From Coriobacteriaceae bacterium (lineage in GTDB: Bacteria > Actinomycetota > Coriobacteriia > Coriobacteriales > QAMH01): a stretch of DNA of 64,000 bases. Under the pieces are notes generated by a model. That model was not told the origin of the DNA. It was given only the letters and a program-made list of their open reading frames with translations, and searched no databases. Location: contig DAJPGJ010000001.1 in NCBI GenBank assembly GCA_025992705.1, forward strand, positions 868,001 through 932,000, read 5' to 3'. Of this stretch, positions 24,641 through 34,058 are shown in pieces. A program made the translations under genes and the position numbers. Each line of letters begins with the position of its first letter. The first letter of the stretch is position 1.

Positions 24641-25993
24641 ATGTTACGTCTGGACATTCCACAGTCGGCTCTCAAGATTCTGGAAGCGCTCGAAGCTGCT
24701 GGCTTTGAGGCCTTTGTCGTAGGCGGTTGCGTGCGCGACGCTCTCATGGGCCGCACGCCCAACGATTGGGACATCACCACCTCGGCACGACCCGAGCAAA
24801 CCAAGGCCGTGGCTGCCGATGCGGGTTTCAAGACGATTGATACCGGCATCAAGCATGGTACCGTGACCGTTATCGTCGATCATGAGCCCTTCGAAGTTAC
24901 CACCTATCGCGCCGATGGTAGCTACAGTGACGGACGGCATCCGGATTCCATCGAGTTCTTGGACCGCATCGATGGCGATCTTGCCCGTCGCGATTTCACC
25001 ATCAACGCCATGGCATACAATCCTTCACGTGGCCTTGTCGATCGCTTTGGCGGCCAAGCCGACCTCGAGGCGGGCATCCTGCGTGCCGTGGGTGACCCGC
25101 GCGAACGCTTTACCGAGGACGCTTTGCGCATCGTGCGTGGACTGCGCTTTGCCGCGCAACTCGGATTCGCAATCGAGCCCGAGACCTCGGATGCGATGCA
25201 CGAACTGCGGAGCCTGCTCGACAACATTGCTGTCGAGCGCATCTGGGTCGAGTTTCGCGGGCTGCTCGAAGGACCCTATGCCGTCGACGTCCTACGCGCC
25301 TACAACGACGTGGTCTTCACCATCATCCCCGAGCTCGAGCCCGAGTTCGAATTTGACCAGCGCAACCCCTTCCATCGCTATGACGTATGGGAACACACCC
25401 TGCATGCTCTTGAGGCAGCGCCGACGGACGTGGAGGCGACCTTGCGTTTCGCGTTGCTGCTTCATGACATCGGCAAGCCCCACTGTCTCACCATCGACGA
25501 AGAGGGCAAGGGCCATGCCTATGGGCACGAGAAGGTGGGTGAGCCCGTCGCCGCAGAAGTTTGCCGCCGTCTGAAGCTGTCCCGTTCCGAATGCGAGATA
25601 GTCACACAGGTGGTGCGTCATCACATGTTTTCGATTCCCGACACCCCCAAGGCCATGCGTCGCTTTTTGCTCAAGCATGGCCCCAAACGTGCCCAGGATC
25701 TCTTCGCCATCCGTCGCTGCGACAAGAGCGGCATCGGACGCGGGCAGATGGTTGACAGTCCCATGAGCATAGCGTTTGCCAAGGCCGAGAAACTCATGGA
25801 CGAACAGCTCAACGCCGAGCCTGTCTTCGGCGTGAAGGACCTTGCGATTAACGGTTCGGATTTGATCGCGCTTGGTATGGAACCCGGGCCAGTTATCGGT
25901 CATGTGCTGCAGGTGCTTTTGAATGAGGTTGTCGATGGCGACGTGCTCAACGAACGCGAAGCACTCATCGCGCATGCTCAACGGCTGATGTAG
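24641..25993 (+). CDS. cca: CCA tRNA nucleotidyltransferase with HD domain
   Basis: Adds or repairs the 3' CCA end of tRNAs. The 450-residue protein has the class II nucleotidyltransferase head (FVVGGCVRDALMGR and DWDITTSA, residues 24-47), the RRDFTINAMAYN motif near 117, the ERFTEDALRIVRGLRFA segment near 160, and an HD phosphohydrolase domain with LLHDIGKP near 272 and HVRHH-like VVRHHMF near 325. The frame is open from 24518, but ATG 24641 gives the proper N-terminus (MLRLDIPQSA). The earlier part overlaps the divergent small gene. Confidence 0.93.
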   Translation: MLRLDIPQSALKILEALEAAGFEAFVVGGCVRDALMGRTPNDWDITTSARPEQTKAVAADAGFKTIDTGIKHGTVTVIVDHEPFEVTTYRADGSYSDGRHPDSIEFLDRIDGDLARRDFTINAMAYNPSRGLVDRFGGQADLEAGILRAVGDPRERFTEDALRIVRGLRFAAQLGFAIEPETSDAMHELRSLLDNIAVERIWVEFRGLLEGPYAVDVLRAYNDVVFTIIPELEPEFEFDQRNPFHRYDVWEHTLHALEAAPTDVEATLRFALLLHDIGKPHCLTIDEEGKGHAYGHEKVGEPVAAEVCRRLKLSRSECEIVTQVVRHHMFSIPDTPKAMRRFLLKHGPKRAQDLFAIRRCDKSGIGRGQMVDSPMSIAFAKAEKLMDEQLNAEPVFGVKDLAINGSDLIALGMEPGPVIGHVLQVLLNEVVDGDVLNEREALIAHAQRLM

Positions 25994-26029
25994 TTACAGC
26001 GATACCGCACGATGGGAAGAGCCGAGGTC

Positions 26030-26085
26030 CAAGGGAGCGCGCCGTAAGGACCGCGTAGCGGGCCGTCGGGAAGCGACCATCGAGG
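26030..26085. repeat. Second copy of the 56-bp repeat
   Basis: From CAAGGGAGCGCGCCGTAAGG to ACCATCGAGG, this matches 6325-6380 at about 46 of 56 positions. Here the flanking 16-bp arms seen at 6296-6401 are degenerate. It lies in the cca-DUF3467 intergenic gap. Confidence 0.75.
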
Positions 26086-26169
26086 TTTGCCATCGCCATA
26101 AACTGTTGCTGATTCGCCATGGCTCTTGCGTTAGAATCGGGGGTTACATACCGATGAAAGGACACCACC

Positions 26170-26433
26170 ATGGCCGAGAAGAACAAGCAGGTCCGCTTCA
26201 ACATCCAGGCAAGCCCCGACCGCATGTGCGGCGTATACGCCAACGCCTCGATCGTGAGTACGACCAATGCCGAGTCCCGCATTGACTTCCTCTACGTCGA
26301 CCATGCCAACAAACAGGGCGATGACGTTCCGGCACACCTCGTCGCGCGCGTCATCATGCCCACCACCGCGCTCGCCGACCTTTCGGAGACCTTGAGTAAG
26401 CACATCTCCAAGCATCTCGAGCAGGGAATGTAG
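26170..26433 (+). CDS. DUF3467 family protein
   Basis: An 87-residue cytosolic protein of unknown function. It shows the DUF3467 pattern: ANASIVSTTNAESRIDFLYVD at residues 24-44 and a C-terminal ARVIMPTTALADLSETLSKHI. A strong AAAGGACACCACC ribosome site precedes the ATG. It stands alone between cca and ileS, with a TAGAAT -10-like box upstream (about 26132). Family members are small, conserved in anaerobes and often expressed singly; no biochemical role is established. Confidence 0.85.
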   Translation: MAEKNKQVRFNIQASPDRMCGVYANASIVSTTNAESRIDFLYVDHANKQGDDVPAHLVARVIMPTTALADLSETLSKHISKHLEQGM

Positions 26434-26469
26434 ACTCCATCGAAGCCGATTAAATCAAGAGAGACGAAA

Positions 26470-29304
26470 ATGCCTGATACGCCAAACTACAAGCACACGA
26501 TGAACCTCCCCAAGACTTCCTTCAAGATGAAGGCGAGTTTGCCCCAGCATGAGCCGGAGCGCCTCAAGAAGTGGGAGGACATGGACCTCTACTACAAGGT
26601 ACTCGCCCATAACGAGGGGCACGAGTCCTTCGTCCTGCATGACGGGCCGCCGTATGCCAACGGACCCATTCACATCGGCCATGCGCTCAACAAGACGCTC
26701 AAGGACATCATCGTCAAGTATCATGCGCAGCGCGGCTACTACGCACCATACGTTCCCGGCTGGGACTGCCATGGCCTGCCCATCGAGAACAAGGTGGAGG
26801 AGGAACTCGGTCCCGAGAAGATGGCCAAGATTGACGTCCCCACCTTCCGCAAGATCTGCCGTGAATATGCCGAGAAGCAGGTCGATGGCCAGCGTGAGGG
26901 TTTCAAGCGTCTTGGCGTTTCCGGTGACTGGAACAATCCCTACCTTACCTTCACGCCCGAGTACGAGGCGGGAAACATCGAGGTTTTCAAGGACCTTTAT
27001 CTTTCGGGGGCGATCTACCGTGGTCGCAAGCCCATCCACTGGTGCACGCATTGCCACACGGCGCTTGCCGAGGCCGAGATCGAGTATTCCGACGAGGTGA
27101 GCCCCTCCATCTTCGTGAAGTTCCGCTTTACCGAGGTGCCCGAGGCCTTCAAGCCGGTCATGCACGATGACGCGGCGATGTCGGTCATCATCTGGACGAC
27201 CACCCCGTGGACGCTTCCTGCCAACGCTGCCGTGAGCCTCAATCCGGATGCGGAATACGTTGCCGTGCGCGTGCGCGGCGAGTACTTCGTGCTTGCCCGC
27301 GAGTTGCTGGAAAGCGTCGCCGAGAAGGCGGGTTGGTCGGGCTACGAAGTCGTCGAGAAGGACGGCGAGCCCTTCGTCGTGAAGGGCGTCGACCTGGCAG
27401 GCGCTACATACAAGCATCCCATTCATGCTGACATGACGGGCACCCTCATCTACGGTGATCATGTCACGTTGGATACGGGTTCCGGTGCGGTTCACACCGC
27501 TCCCGGCCATGGCGCCGATGACTACGAGGTCGGCCTCAAGTTCAACATACCCGTCATCATGCCCGTCGATGACGATGGCACGTTTCTGCAGGGCGGTGGC
27601 CCCTGGGCTGGCAAGGATGCCGTCGCCAGCAACGAGGACATCATCGCGTGGCTCGACGAGGACAACGCGCTCATCGCTCGCGAGGATATCACTCACTCGT
27701 ACCCTCATTGCTGGCGTTGCAAGAATCCCGTTATCTTCCGCGCGACCACGCAATGGTTCGTCTCCATGGACAAGACGGGTTTGCGCGAAAGAGCGCTCGA
27801 GCAAATCGATGATAACGTGCGCTGGATTCCCGCCTGGGCTTCCAACCGCATCGGGTCGATGGTCGAGGAGCGTCCCGATTGGTGCATCAGCCGCCAGCGG
27901 TACTGGGGCGTGCCCATCCCGGTCTTCAAGTGCAAATCCTGTGGAGAGATTGTCGCCAACGAGGAAAGCTTCGATGCCGTCATCGAGCTATTCCGCACCA
28001 AGGGTGCCGATGCCTGGTACACCACTGCCCCCGAGGATTATCTGCCATCGAGCGTGTGCTGCCCCAATTGCGGCAGCCATGACCTCGAGCCCGAAAAGGA
28101 CGTCCTCGACGTCTGGTGGGAGTCCGGCGTGTCGCACACGAGCGTCTGCGAGGCTCGTCCGTACCTGCATCGTCCGGCCGACGTGTACCTCGAGGGTTCC
28201 GACCAGCATCGTGGCTGGTTCCAGTCTTCGCTGCTCACGAGCGTGGGAGCCTATGACGAGGCTCCTTTCAAGACGGTCGTGAGCTGTGGGTTCACGGTCG
28301 ATGAGAATGGCCGCAAGATGTCCAAGTCCCTTGGCAACGTCATCGACCCACTCGAGGTCTGCAAGGAGTTCGGTGCCGACGTTTTGCGCCTGTGGGTGGG
28401 TTCGGTCGACTACTCGCAGGACATGTCCGTGAGTCACACCATCTTCGAGCGCACTTCGGATGCCTACCGTCGTATTCGCAATACGTTCCGCTACCTACTC
28501 AGCAACCTCAACGACTTCACCAACGAGGATTACGTCTCTGCCGACGAGATGCTCGAGTTTGACAAGTGGGCTCTTGCCCGCCTGCAGGCGCTCGTAGAGG
28601 AGACGACGCAGGCTTACGAGGACTATCACTTCCATAGCGCCTATCGTGCCTGGTACGACTTCATCGTCAGTATCTCGTCCGAGTACTTCGATGCGGTGAA
28701 GGACCGTCTCTACGCTGACGCTGCCGCTTCCGTCGAGCGTCGCAGCGCCCAGAGCGTGCTTGCTAACATGCTTGAGGCCATGGTGCGCCAGTTCGCCCCC
28801 ATCCTGACCTTCACTTGCGACGAGGTGTGGGAGAAGTACCCCGAGGGCATGATGGAGGATGGCCGCGTGGCATCTGTCCAGCTGGCCGGATGGCCCGCGG
28901 CGGAGGACTTTGCCCCGCAATTGCCGGTTGCCGAGCGCGATGAACTCTTGGCTTCCTACGAGGTGGTCATGGCGGCTCGCGATGCCGTGATGAAGGCCAT
29001 CGAGGAGGCGCGAAACGACGGCATGTTCACGAAGAGCCAGGAGGCCGCCGCGACGATCATGGGCAACACGCAGCTCATCGAGGCCTTGGCTGCCCACGGC
29101 CTCGATACGCTTGCCGAGGCCTTCATCGTCTCGGCCGTCGAGCTCGAGGAGTCCGATGACGCCGATGGCTTCGTGGCGAGTGTATCGCCGGCACCCGGCG
29201 AGAAGTGCCCCCGCTGCTGGAACTACCGCGAGCTTGGTCCCGACGGTTTGTGCGAGCGCTGCCATGACGTCGTGTTTGGCCTCGAGTTCGAGACCCTCGA
29301 GTAG
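26470..29304 (+). CDS. ileS: Isoleucine-tRNA ligase
   Basis: A class Ia synthetase that charges tRNA-Ile and edits valine. The 944-residue protein has the HIGH motif (PIHIGHALNK near residue 63), the CP1 editing domain with TTTPWTLPANAA near 240 and GSGAVHTAPGHG near 335, the KMSKS motif (GRKMSKSLGN near 614) and a C-terminal zinc finger (CPRCWNY...CERCHDV). This is the bacterial type I layout. A GAGAGACGAAA site precedes ATG 26470. No T-box is visible upstream. lspA follows after 7 bp. Confidence 0.96.
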   Translation: MPDTPNYKHTMNLPKTSFKMKASLPQHEPERLKKWEDMDLYYKVLAHNEGHESFVLHDGPPYANGPIHIGHALNKTLKDIIVKYHAQRGYYAPYVPGWDCHGLPIENKVEEELGPEKMAKIDVPTFRKICREYAEKQVDGQREGFKRLGVSGDWNNPYLTFTPEYEAGNIEVFKDLYLSGAIYRGRKPIHWCTHCHTALAEAEIEYSDEVSPSIFVKFRFTEVPEAFKPVMHDDAAMSVIIWTTTPWTLPANAAVSLNPDAEYVAVRVRGEYFVLARELLESVAEKAGWSGYEVVEKDGEPFVVKGVDLAGATYKHPIHADMTGTLIYGDHVTLDTGSGAVHTAPGHGADDYEVGLKFNIPVIMPVDDDGTFLQGGGPWAGKDAVASNEDIIAWLDEDNALIAREDITHSYPHCWRCKNPVIFRATTQWFVSMDKTGLRERALEQIDDNVRWIPAWASNRIGSMVEERPDWCISRQRYWGVPIPVFKCKSCGEIVANEESFDAVIELFRTKGADAWYTTAPEDYLPSSVCCPNCGSHDLEPEKDVLDVWWESGVSHTSVCEARPYLHRPADVYLEGSDQHRGWFQSSLLTSVGAYDEAPFKTVVSCGFTVDENGRKMSKSLGNVIDPLEVCKEFGADVLRLWVGSVDYSQDMSVSHTIFERTSDAYRRIRNTFRYLLSNLNDFTNEDYVSADEMLEFDKWALARLQALVEETTQAYEDYHFHSAYRAWYDFIVSISSEYFDAVKDRLYADAAASVERRSAQSVLANMLEAMVRQFAPILTFTCDEVWEKYPEGMMEDGRVASVQLAGWPAAEDFAPQLPVAERDELLASYEVVMAARDAVMKAIEEARNDGMFTKSQEAAATIMGNTQLIEALAAHGLDTLAEAFIVSAVELEESDDADGFVASVSPAPGEKCPRCWNYRELGPDGLCERCHDVVFGLEFETLE

Positions 29305-29311
29305 CGCATAG

Positions 29312-29797
29312 GTGTCGCGTAAGCGGACATTCGCGCTGTTCATTCCCATCGTGATTGCGATGGTCGCCCTCGACCGCCTGGCCAAAGTCTGGGCGGTCGA
29401 TCATTTGCGCCAAGGCGCTGCCGGTCCCGATTTCGGGCTCGTCGACCTCACGCTCGTGCACAACGCCGGCGCGGCCTTTGGCATGGGGCAGGGGAGCGGC
29501 ACCATCTTCATCGCGATTGCAATTGTGATATGCGTCGCTGTCATCATCTGGCTTGCCGTTGGCAAGCGTCATAATGCCCTGGAGATCACGGCGCTCGCGC
29601 TCGTGGTCGCCGGTGGCATCGGTAACTGCATAGATCGTCTTACCACGGGTTACGTCGTCGACTTCATCCGTTTCACCTTCATCGACTTTCCCGTCTTCAA
29701 CGTCGCCGATATCTGCGTGACCTGCGGCGTCATTCTCTTTCTCGTCGCCATCATCTTTACGGGCGTGCTCTCCGATGCCGATGAGGAGGAGGGGTGA
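29312..29797 (+). CDS. lspA: Lipoprotein signal peptidase
   Basis: A membrane aspartyl protease that removes signal peptides from prolipoproteins such as those at 2121 and 14222. The 161-residue protein has four hydrophobic spans and the family boxes VHNAGAAFGM near residue 50, GGIGNCIDRLTTGYVVDF near 100 (first catalytic Asp) and FNVADICV near 130 (second catalytic Asp). Start is GTG 29312 with a poor ribosome site, probably coupled to ileS. It overlaps the next gene by one base (TGATG). Confidence 0.94.
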   Translation: MSRKRTFALFIPIVIAMVALDRLAKVWAVDHLRQGAAGPDFGLVDLTLVHNAGAAFGMGQGSGTIFIAIAIVICVAVIIWLAVGKRHNALEITALALVVAGGIGNCIDRLTTGYVVDFIRFTFIDFPVFNVADICVTCGVILFLVAIIFTGVLSDADEEEG

Positions 29798-30831
29798 TGA
29801 CGAACGTCTTCGATCGTGAGGTAAGCGTCGACGAGCAAGGTACACGCCTTGACGTCTTCGTGGCTTCCCTCGGCATCGATGAACTCGCTTCGCGCTCGGC
29901 TGCCGTGCGCCTCATCGAGTCCGGTCGCATACTCGTTAACAGCCAGCCCACGACCAAGAAGCGCATCGTGGTGGCCGGCGATCAGGTCCACATCGAGATT
30001 CCGCCCCGTAGCGGCGAAGGTGGCGTAATCGAGGCTGCCTATGACATTCCCCTGGACATTCGCTACGAGGACGAGCATCTCATCGTGCTCTCCAAGCAGC
30101 CGGGCCTCGTGTGCCATCCGGCGCGGGGGCATTATGGCGACACCCTGGTAAATGCCCTCGTCGCCCATTGCGGCATCGGCAACCTGGCTCAGGTGCAGGG
30201 CGAGGACAGGCCGGGCATCGTGCATAGGCTCGACCGCGACACGAGCGGCCTCATGCTCGCGGCCAAGACCGACCTGGCGGCTGCCCGTCTGCAGGATGGC
30301 ATACGTACGCGCAACATCGACCGACGTTACCTCACGCTCGTCCATGGTTCCTTGGGTCATGACACGGGCATGATCGATGCGCCCATCGCCCGACATGTGA
30401 CCGATCGCACGCGCATGGCCGTGAGCGATGCCCCCAATGCAAAGGGGGCGATCACGACCTTCGAGGTGCTTGAGCGCTTCGAGGCCGATCGCTATGACGA
30501 CGGCTACAGCCTGCTCGAATGCCACCTTTTCACGGGACGTACGCACCAGATTCGCGTGCACATGGCCTACACGCACCACCCCGTCGTGGGAGATCCGCTC
30601 TACGGGCGCGCCGCGACGGCCAAGGCGCGCAACCGCAATGCCGCAGAGCATAGCGAGATGGGGCTCGACCGGCAGTTTCTCCATTCATGGCGTTTGAGTT
30701 TCGAGCATCCCATCACCGGCGAGAAGCTGAGCTTCACGGACATGCCCAGCGACGATTTGCAGATGATTCTGAATGAGCTTGCCCCGCGCTCCATGGGTCG
30801 CACGGACTATGGTCACGAGCTGCTGGGCTAA
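29797..30831 (+). CDS. rluD: Pseudouridine synthase, RluA/RluD family
   Basis: Isomerises uridine to pseudouridine in 23S rRNA. The 344-residue protein has an N-terminal S4 RNA-binding domain (SRSAAVRLIESGRILVN) and the RluA catalytic motif HRLDRDTSGLML with the catalytic Asp near residue 145, then GRTHQIRVHM. ATG 29797 overlaps the lspA stop and has GAGGAGGAGGGG upstream; a GTG one codon earlier is less likely. The lspA-rluD pair is a common bacterial arrangement. The exact target uridines cannot be read from the sequence. Confidence 0.92.
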   Translation: MTNVFDREVSVDEQGTRLDVFVASLGIDELASRSAAVRLIESGRILVNSQPTTKKRIVVAGDQVHIEIPPRSGEGGVIEAAYDIPLDIRYEDEHLIVLSKQPGLVCHPARGHYGDTLVNALVAHCGIGNLAQVQGEDRPGIVHRLDRDTSGLMLAAKTDLAAARLQDGIRTRNIDRRYLTLVHGSLGHDTGMIDAPIARHVTDRTRMAVSDAPNAKGAITTFEVLERFEADRYDDGYSLLECHLFTGRTHQIRVHMAYTHHPVVGDPLYGRAATAKARNRNAAEHSEMGLDRQFLHSWRLSFEHPITGEKLSFTDMPSDDLQMILNELAPRSMGRTDYGHELLG

Positions 30832-30850
30832 CGTATGGACATCTTTTTCT

Positions 30851-30944
30851 TACGTATAGGTATTATTTTTGCAAATCGTATATAAATCTTCCCGATACGT
30901 ACTATAATGAGCTCCAGATAAATAATATTCCCTATATGTACTAT
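30851..30944 (+). promoter_or_regulatory. hipBA promoter and probable operator repeats
   Basis: An AT-rich segment upstream of hipB. TATAAT lies at 30903-30908. The sequence TACGTACTAT (30896-30905) recurs as TATGTACTAT (30935-30944), 39 bp away and on the same face of the helix, and related TACGTATAGG occurs at 30851-30860. Such repeats around the -10 fit autorepression by HipB. Confidence 0.5.
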
Positions 30945-30979
30945 TTTGGAAGGTCAAACGGGCTTGAACGGAGTCAACG

Positions 30980-31222
30980 ATGGTTTCCAGAGACCAGGCA
31001 ATCGCGGCGGGGAGAAAAATCGATGCTGCTGCGGATATGGGATCGCTTCTTAAAGAGCGACGAAAAAAGCTCGGGTATACGCAGGAGCAAGTTGCGAGTT
31101 CCCTTGGCTACAGTCCGCGGCTCGTCGGAGAAATCGAGCGAGGGCGCGGGACGGTCGGATTTGACCGCGTGATGAACTACGCGACGAGCCTCGGTCTTGA
31201 TATCGCCGCATTCGAGAGATGA
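30980..31222 (+). CDS. hipB: HipB-like antitoxin and transcriptional regulator
   Basis: An 80-residue DNA-binding protein with a Cro/CI-type helix-turn-helix: MGSLLKERRKKLGYTQEQVA, then SSLGYSPRLVGEIERGRG at residues 20-57. GGAG seven bases before the ATG fits. It overlaps hipA by 4 bp (ATGA), the normal type II toxin-antitoxin coupling. It should repress its own operon through the repeats at 30851-30944 and hold HipA inactive. Confidence 0.88.
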   Translation: MVSRDQAIAAGRKIDAAADMGSLLKERRKKLGYTQEQVASSLGYSPRLVGEIERGRGTVGFDRVMNYATSLGLDIAAFER

Positions 31223-32505
31223 TAGTCATGGATGAGGATGGCATCAGCGTATTTCGCGAAATCAATGGCGTATATCAACGGGTTGGCATGACGAGGGTTC
31301 GAGAGGATGGCTTTACGTTCGAATATGATGATGAGTATCTGAACGACCAAAACGCGCGCGCCATATCGAGGAATCTTCCATTGGCCAATGAGGTTTTCTC
31401 AGGCCGGGCAACCAAGGAGTTTTTCGATGGGCTGCTTCCCGAAGGCAGCCTGCGCAAACGGCTGTCAGAGGCGATGCACTTCGACGAAGGAGCGACGTTA
31501 GCTCTTCTGTCACGTTTGAACAACGAGTCCAGCGGCGCGTTGGTTTTCGGAAGCGATGAGGCGTCCCTGCTTTCCGAGAGAGGATACGAGCCTCTATGCG
31601 CTGACGATCTTGCGGCATTCGCAAAATCGCCCCAGAGAAAGACCATGCAATATGACATGTCATCACGGCTCTCCCTGGCTGGCGCACAAAGCAAGATCGG
31701 CTTGTTCCATGAAGGCGATGACCCCAGCAGCGGCTGGTTTCTCCCTAAAGGATCGGCGCCTTCAACTCACATCATCAAGGCGGTCGATGGAACCTTTCCC
31801 TTGCAGAGCATCAACGAAGCCCTTTGCCTGAGGACGGCGCGTTACCTCGGCTTTGAGGTGGCTAGACATGCCCTTATTGATGTCGGTACCGATGAGCCGT
31901 TATTGGTGGTCGCTAGGTTCGATCGGATGACGGAGCCAGAGCGGGTATATCCGATTCGCTTACATCAGGCGGATTTTTGCCAGGAACTGGGATATCCCTC
32001 ATGGTTGAAATACGAGCCAACCGACGGTAGCTATGCCGCTAATTGCCTATGGCTAATCTCACGGGAATCATCCGACCCCCTTTCGGATAGAAGGACCTTT
32101 GTCTCGCGGCTTCTCTTGGATTGGGCCATAGGGAATTGTGACAACCATTTGAAAAATCACTCGTTCGTGTGGAACGAGGATTGGAGTCACGTGAGGCTGT
32201 CTCCTCTTTACGATGTCACTTGCACGACGTTGTATCCGGAACTCAGCCGGGAGATGGGCGTCTCCCTAAGTCGGAGTAGAAGAATTGACGACGTGACCGT
32301 AGACGATGTCAAACGGCTTTCGACAGCGGCCGGCATTGGCGAGTCGATTGTTCTTGGCGAGCTGGAAAAGCTGCTTGCGGGTTTTCAAGAAGCTCTCGAG
32401 AAAGCGGAGGGGGAAATCATCGCTGAGGGATTTCCCGAGGCGTCTCGTATAGCTGCGCATGTTTCCGAGGGATTCGACGATCGAACGAGGCGGCTTGGGC
32501 TATAG
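31219..32505 (+). CDS. hipA: HipA-like serine/threonine kinase toxin
   Basis: A 428-residue HipA-family kinase. In the best-known member the target is glutamyl-tRNA synthetase, giving growth arrest; the target here is unknown. Visible motifs: the N-terminal subdomain with LPEGSLRKRL near residue 75, SLAGAQSKIGL near 153, the ATP-binding Lys in STHIIKAVDG near 187, catalytic GNCDNHLKNHSF near 308 and metal-binding LYDVTCT near 333. All key residues are present and the gene is intact. A terminator-like hairpin lies further downstream at 32706-32734. Confidence 0.88.
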   Translation: MIVMDEDGISVFREINGVYQRVGMTRVREDGFTFEYDDEYLNDQNARAISRNLPLANEVFSGRATKEFFDGLLPEGSLRKRLSEAMHFDEGATLALLSRLNNESSGALVFGSDEASLLSERGYEPLCADDLAAFAKSPQRKTMQYDMSSRLSLAGAQSKIGLFHEGDDPSSGWFLPKGSAPSTHIIKAVDGTFPLQSINEALCLRTARYLGFEVARHALIDVGTDEPLLVVARFDRMTEPERVYPIRLHQADFCQELGYPSWLKYEPTDGSYAANCLWLISRESSDPLSDRRTFVSRLLLDWAIGNCDNHLKNHSFVWNEDWSHVRLSPLYDVTCTTLYPELSREMGVSLSRSRRIDDVTVDDVKRLSTAAGIGESIVLGELEKLLAGFQEALEKAEGEIIAEGFPEASRIAAHVSEGFDDRTRRLGL

Positions 32506-32543
32506 CCTGCTCGCGCTATCTGGGAAGCAACGATACGAAAGAT

Positions 32544-32639
32544 GCGTTTGCGGTACGTGGGATGTGCTGTGACTATTGAAACGTGCTTAGGATACGGCAA
32601 AACTTCCCTGTTACGACACATCCCATGTGCCGTAAACGC
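32544..32639. repeat. Imperfect palindrome downstream of hipA
   Basis: Arms of 23 nt, GCGTTTGCGGTACGTGGGATG (32544 onward) and its near complement ending at 32639, with about three mismatches and a 50-nt loop. It is intergenic. It could fold in RNA or be another small palindromic element. The stretch 32506-32853 holds no protein gene that I can support. Confidence 0.55.
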
Positions 32640-32705
32640 GTGAAAAAACATGGAACCATAAACATACGTGGACTTACACTGGAGGTAAGTCAACTGAACA
32701 CATAA

Positions 32706-32734
32706 GACCCTCCTTATTGGAGGGCCTTCTTTTT
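32706..32734 (+). terminator. Rho-independent terminator
   Basis: CCCTCC (32708-32713), loop TTATT, GGAGGG (32719-32724), then CCTTCTTTTT. It lies 200 bp after hipA and could end the hipBA transcript or a small RNA from 32510-32705. Confidence 0.75.
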
Positions 32735-32782
32735 CACCGTTCGGCTTATTCGCCAAAATTGATTCTCTAACCTTTCACGTAA

Positions 32783-32821
32783 ACGGTATTACCTTTACAT
32801 GTATGTAAAAGTAATTACCGT
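32783..32821. promoter_or_regulatory. 39-bp AT-rich palindrome upstream of the amidase gene
   Basis: ACGGTATTACCTTTACATG continues into its near-perfect complement ending at 32821, with only single-base differences and no loop. Position 33 bp before the ATG of the amidase gene and a lack of T-run suggest a dimeric-regulator operator rather than a terminator. The regulator is unknown. Confidence 0.5.
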
Positions 32822-32853
32822 CTACGGCAATCGAATCTTAGTTAGGATGCCTC

Positions 32854-34041
32854 ATGAATTCCATGAAGATGCAAGATCGCCCGACATTCATCGCATATCT
32901 GAGAGTTCTAGCATTTGTCGTGACTCTCTTGACGGTCCTGTCATGGGTGGGGACGGCCGCCTATGCCTTCGCCTCTCCCATGCAAGATGCCGACAGCGTC
33001 CTCGAGGCACAGGCGCCAGCTACTTCCACCGCAGCCTCGGCGGATATGTACCGCATGTACAACCGCAATTCCGGCGAGCACTTCTACACGGCCAGCACCG
33101 TCGAGCGCGACAGCCTCGTCAACGCCGGCTGGCGCTACGAGGGTGTGGGCTGGCGAGCGCCCGAGACGTCTTCCGCTCCGGTTTATCGCCTGTACTCGGG
33201 TACGGACCATCACTACACCACCAGTGCCTATGAGCGCGACAGCCTCGTCGCCTCTGGCTGGCGCTACGAGGGCATCGGCTGGTACTCCGAGGACGCCATC
33301 AAGGACAAGCCGCTGTACCGCCAGTTCAATCCCAACGTGAACACCGAGGCCATCCACAACAACTCCGGGTCCCACAACTACACCATGTCCTACGACGAGC
33401 ATAGCTTCCTCGTGGGCGTGGGTTGGCGTGGTGAGGGCGTTGCCTGGTATGCCGCAGGGGAGGGCGCCTTGCTGCCCAACACCAATCCTTCGGCCGATGC
33501 CCTGCGCGCGCGGTTGAACCTCACGACGTATCTGCAGCCATCGCTGACCTATAACTACAAGGGAGCGGATTGGCAGGGCTACATCGTGCTCCATGACACC
33601 GAGGGCGGTGGCGATCCCATGAGCGTCGTAGATGGCTGGCTCTACAACGGTGCTGGCGTGGCGTCCCACTTCGTCGTGGGTCTGGACGGTTCCATCGTCC
33701 AATGCGTCGACATGGATTACGTCGCCCACCATGCCGGCTGGGGCAACCGCGGCTTCAACCGGGAGTTCGGGGTGCGCGAGTGGCCCTACGACGGGAGCAT
33801 CGACACCAATTACGGCATGAACTTCTGCTCCATCGGCATAGAGATGGTGCACTGGAACGGCCAGGGCTACTATCCCGAGGCCCAACTCAACGCCCTGGAT
33901 AACCTCATCGCCTACATCGATGCCTACTACGGGTTCGAGTCCACCATCATCGATCACAAGATGTGGGCCATCGGCAACTCGGACACCTCATCGGACTTCG
34001 CAGGCTATCTCGAGAATTACCAGCGTTTACGCCATCACTAG
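32854..34041 (+). CDS. Secreted amidase with DUF5648 repeats
   Basis: A 395-residue exported protein. An N-terminal hydrophobic segment (residues 15-40) acts as a signal. Three repeats of about 45 residues follow, of the type MYRMYNRNSGEHFYTAS...GWRYEGVGW (residues about 65-205), typical of DUF5648, a probable wall- or glycan-binding module. The C-terminal half is an amidase_2 domain with candidate zinc ligands in YIVLHDTEG, VAHHAGWG and IIDHKMW. It closely resembles the smaller lipoprotein amidase at 2121-2849. No LPXTG-like or sortase B sorting signal is visible at its C-terminus. Confidence 0.85.
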   Translation: MNSMKMQDRPTFIAYLRVLAFVVTLLTVLSWVGTAAYAFASPMQDADSVLEAQAPATSTAASADMYRMYNRNSGEHFYTASTVERDSLVNAGWRYEGVGWRAPETSSAPVYRLYSGTDHHYTTSAYERDSLVASGWRYEGIGWYSEDAIKDKPLYRQFNPNVNTEAIHNNSGSHNYTMSYDEHSFLVGVGWRGEGVAWYAAGEGALLPNTNPSADALRARLNLTTYLQPSLTYNYKGADWQGYIVLHDTEGGGDPMSVVDGWLYNGAGVASHFVVGLDGSIVQCVDMDYVAHHAGWGNRGFNREFGVREWPYDGSIDTNYGMNFCSIGIEMVHWNGQGYYPEAQLNALDNLIAYIDAYYGFESTIIDHKMWAIGNSDTSSDFAGYLENYQRLRHH

Positions 34042-34058
34042 AAGTGCGTACGTAGGTT

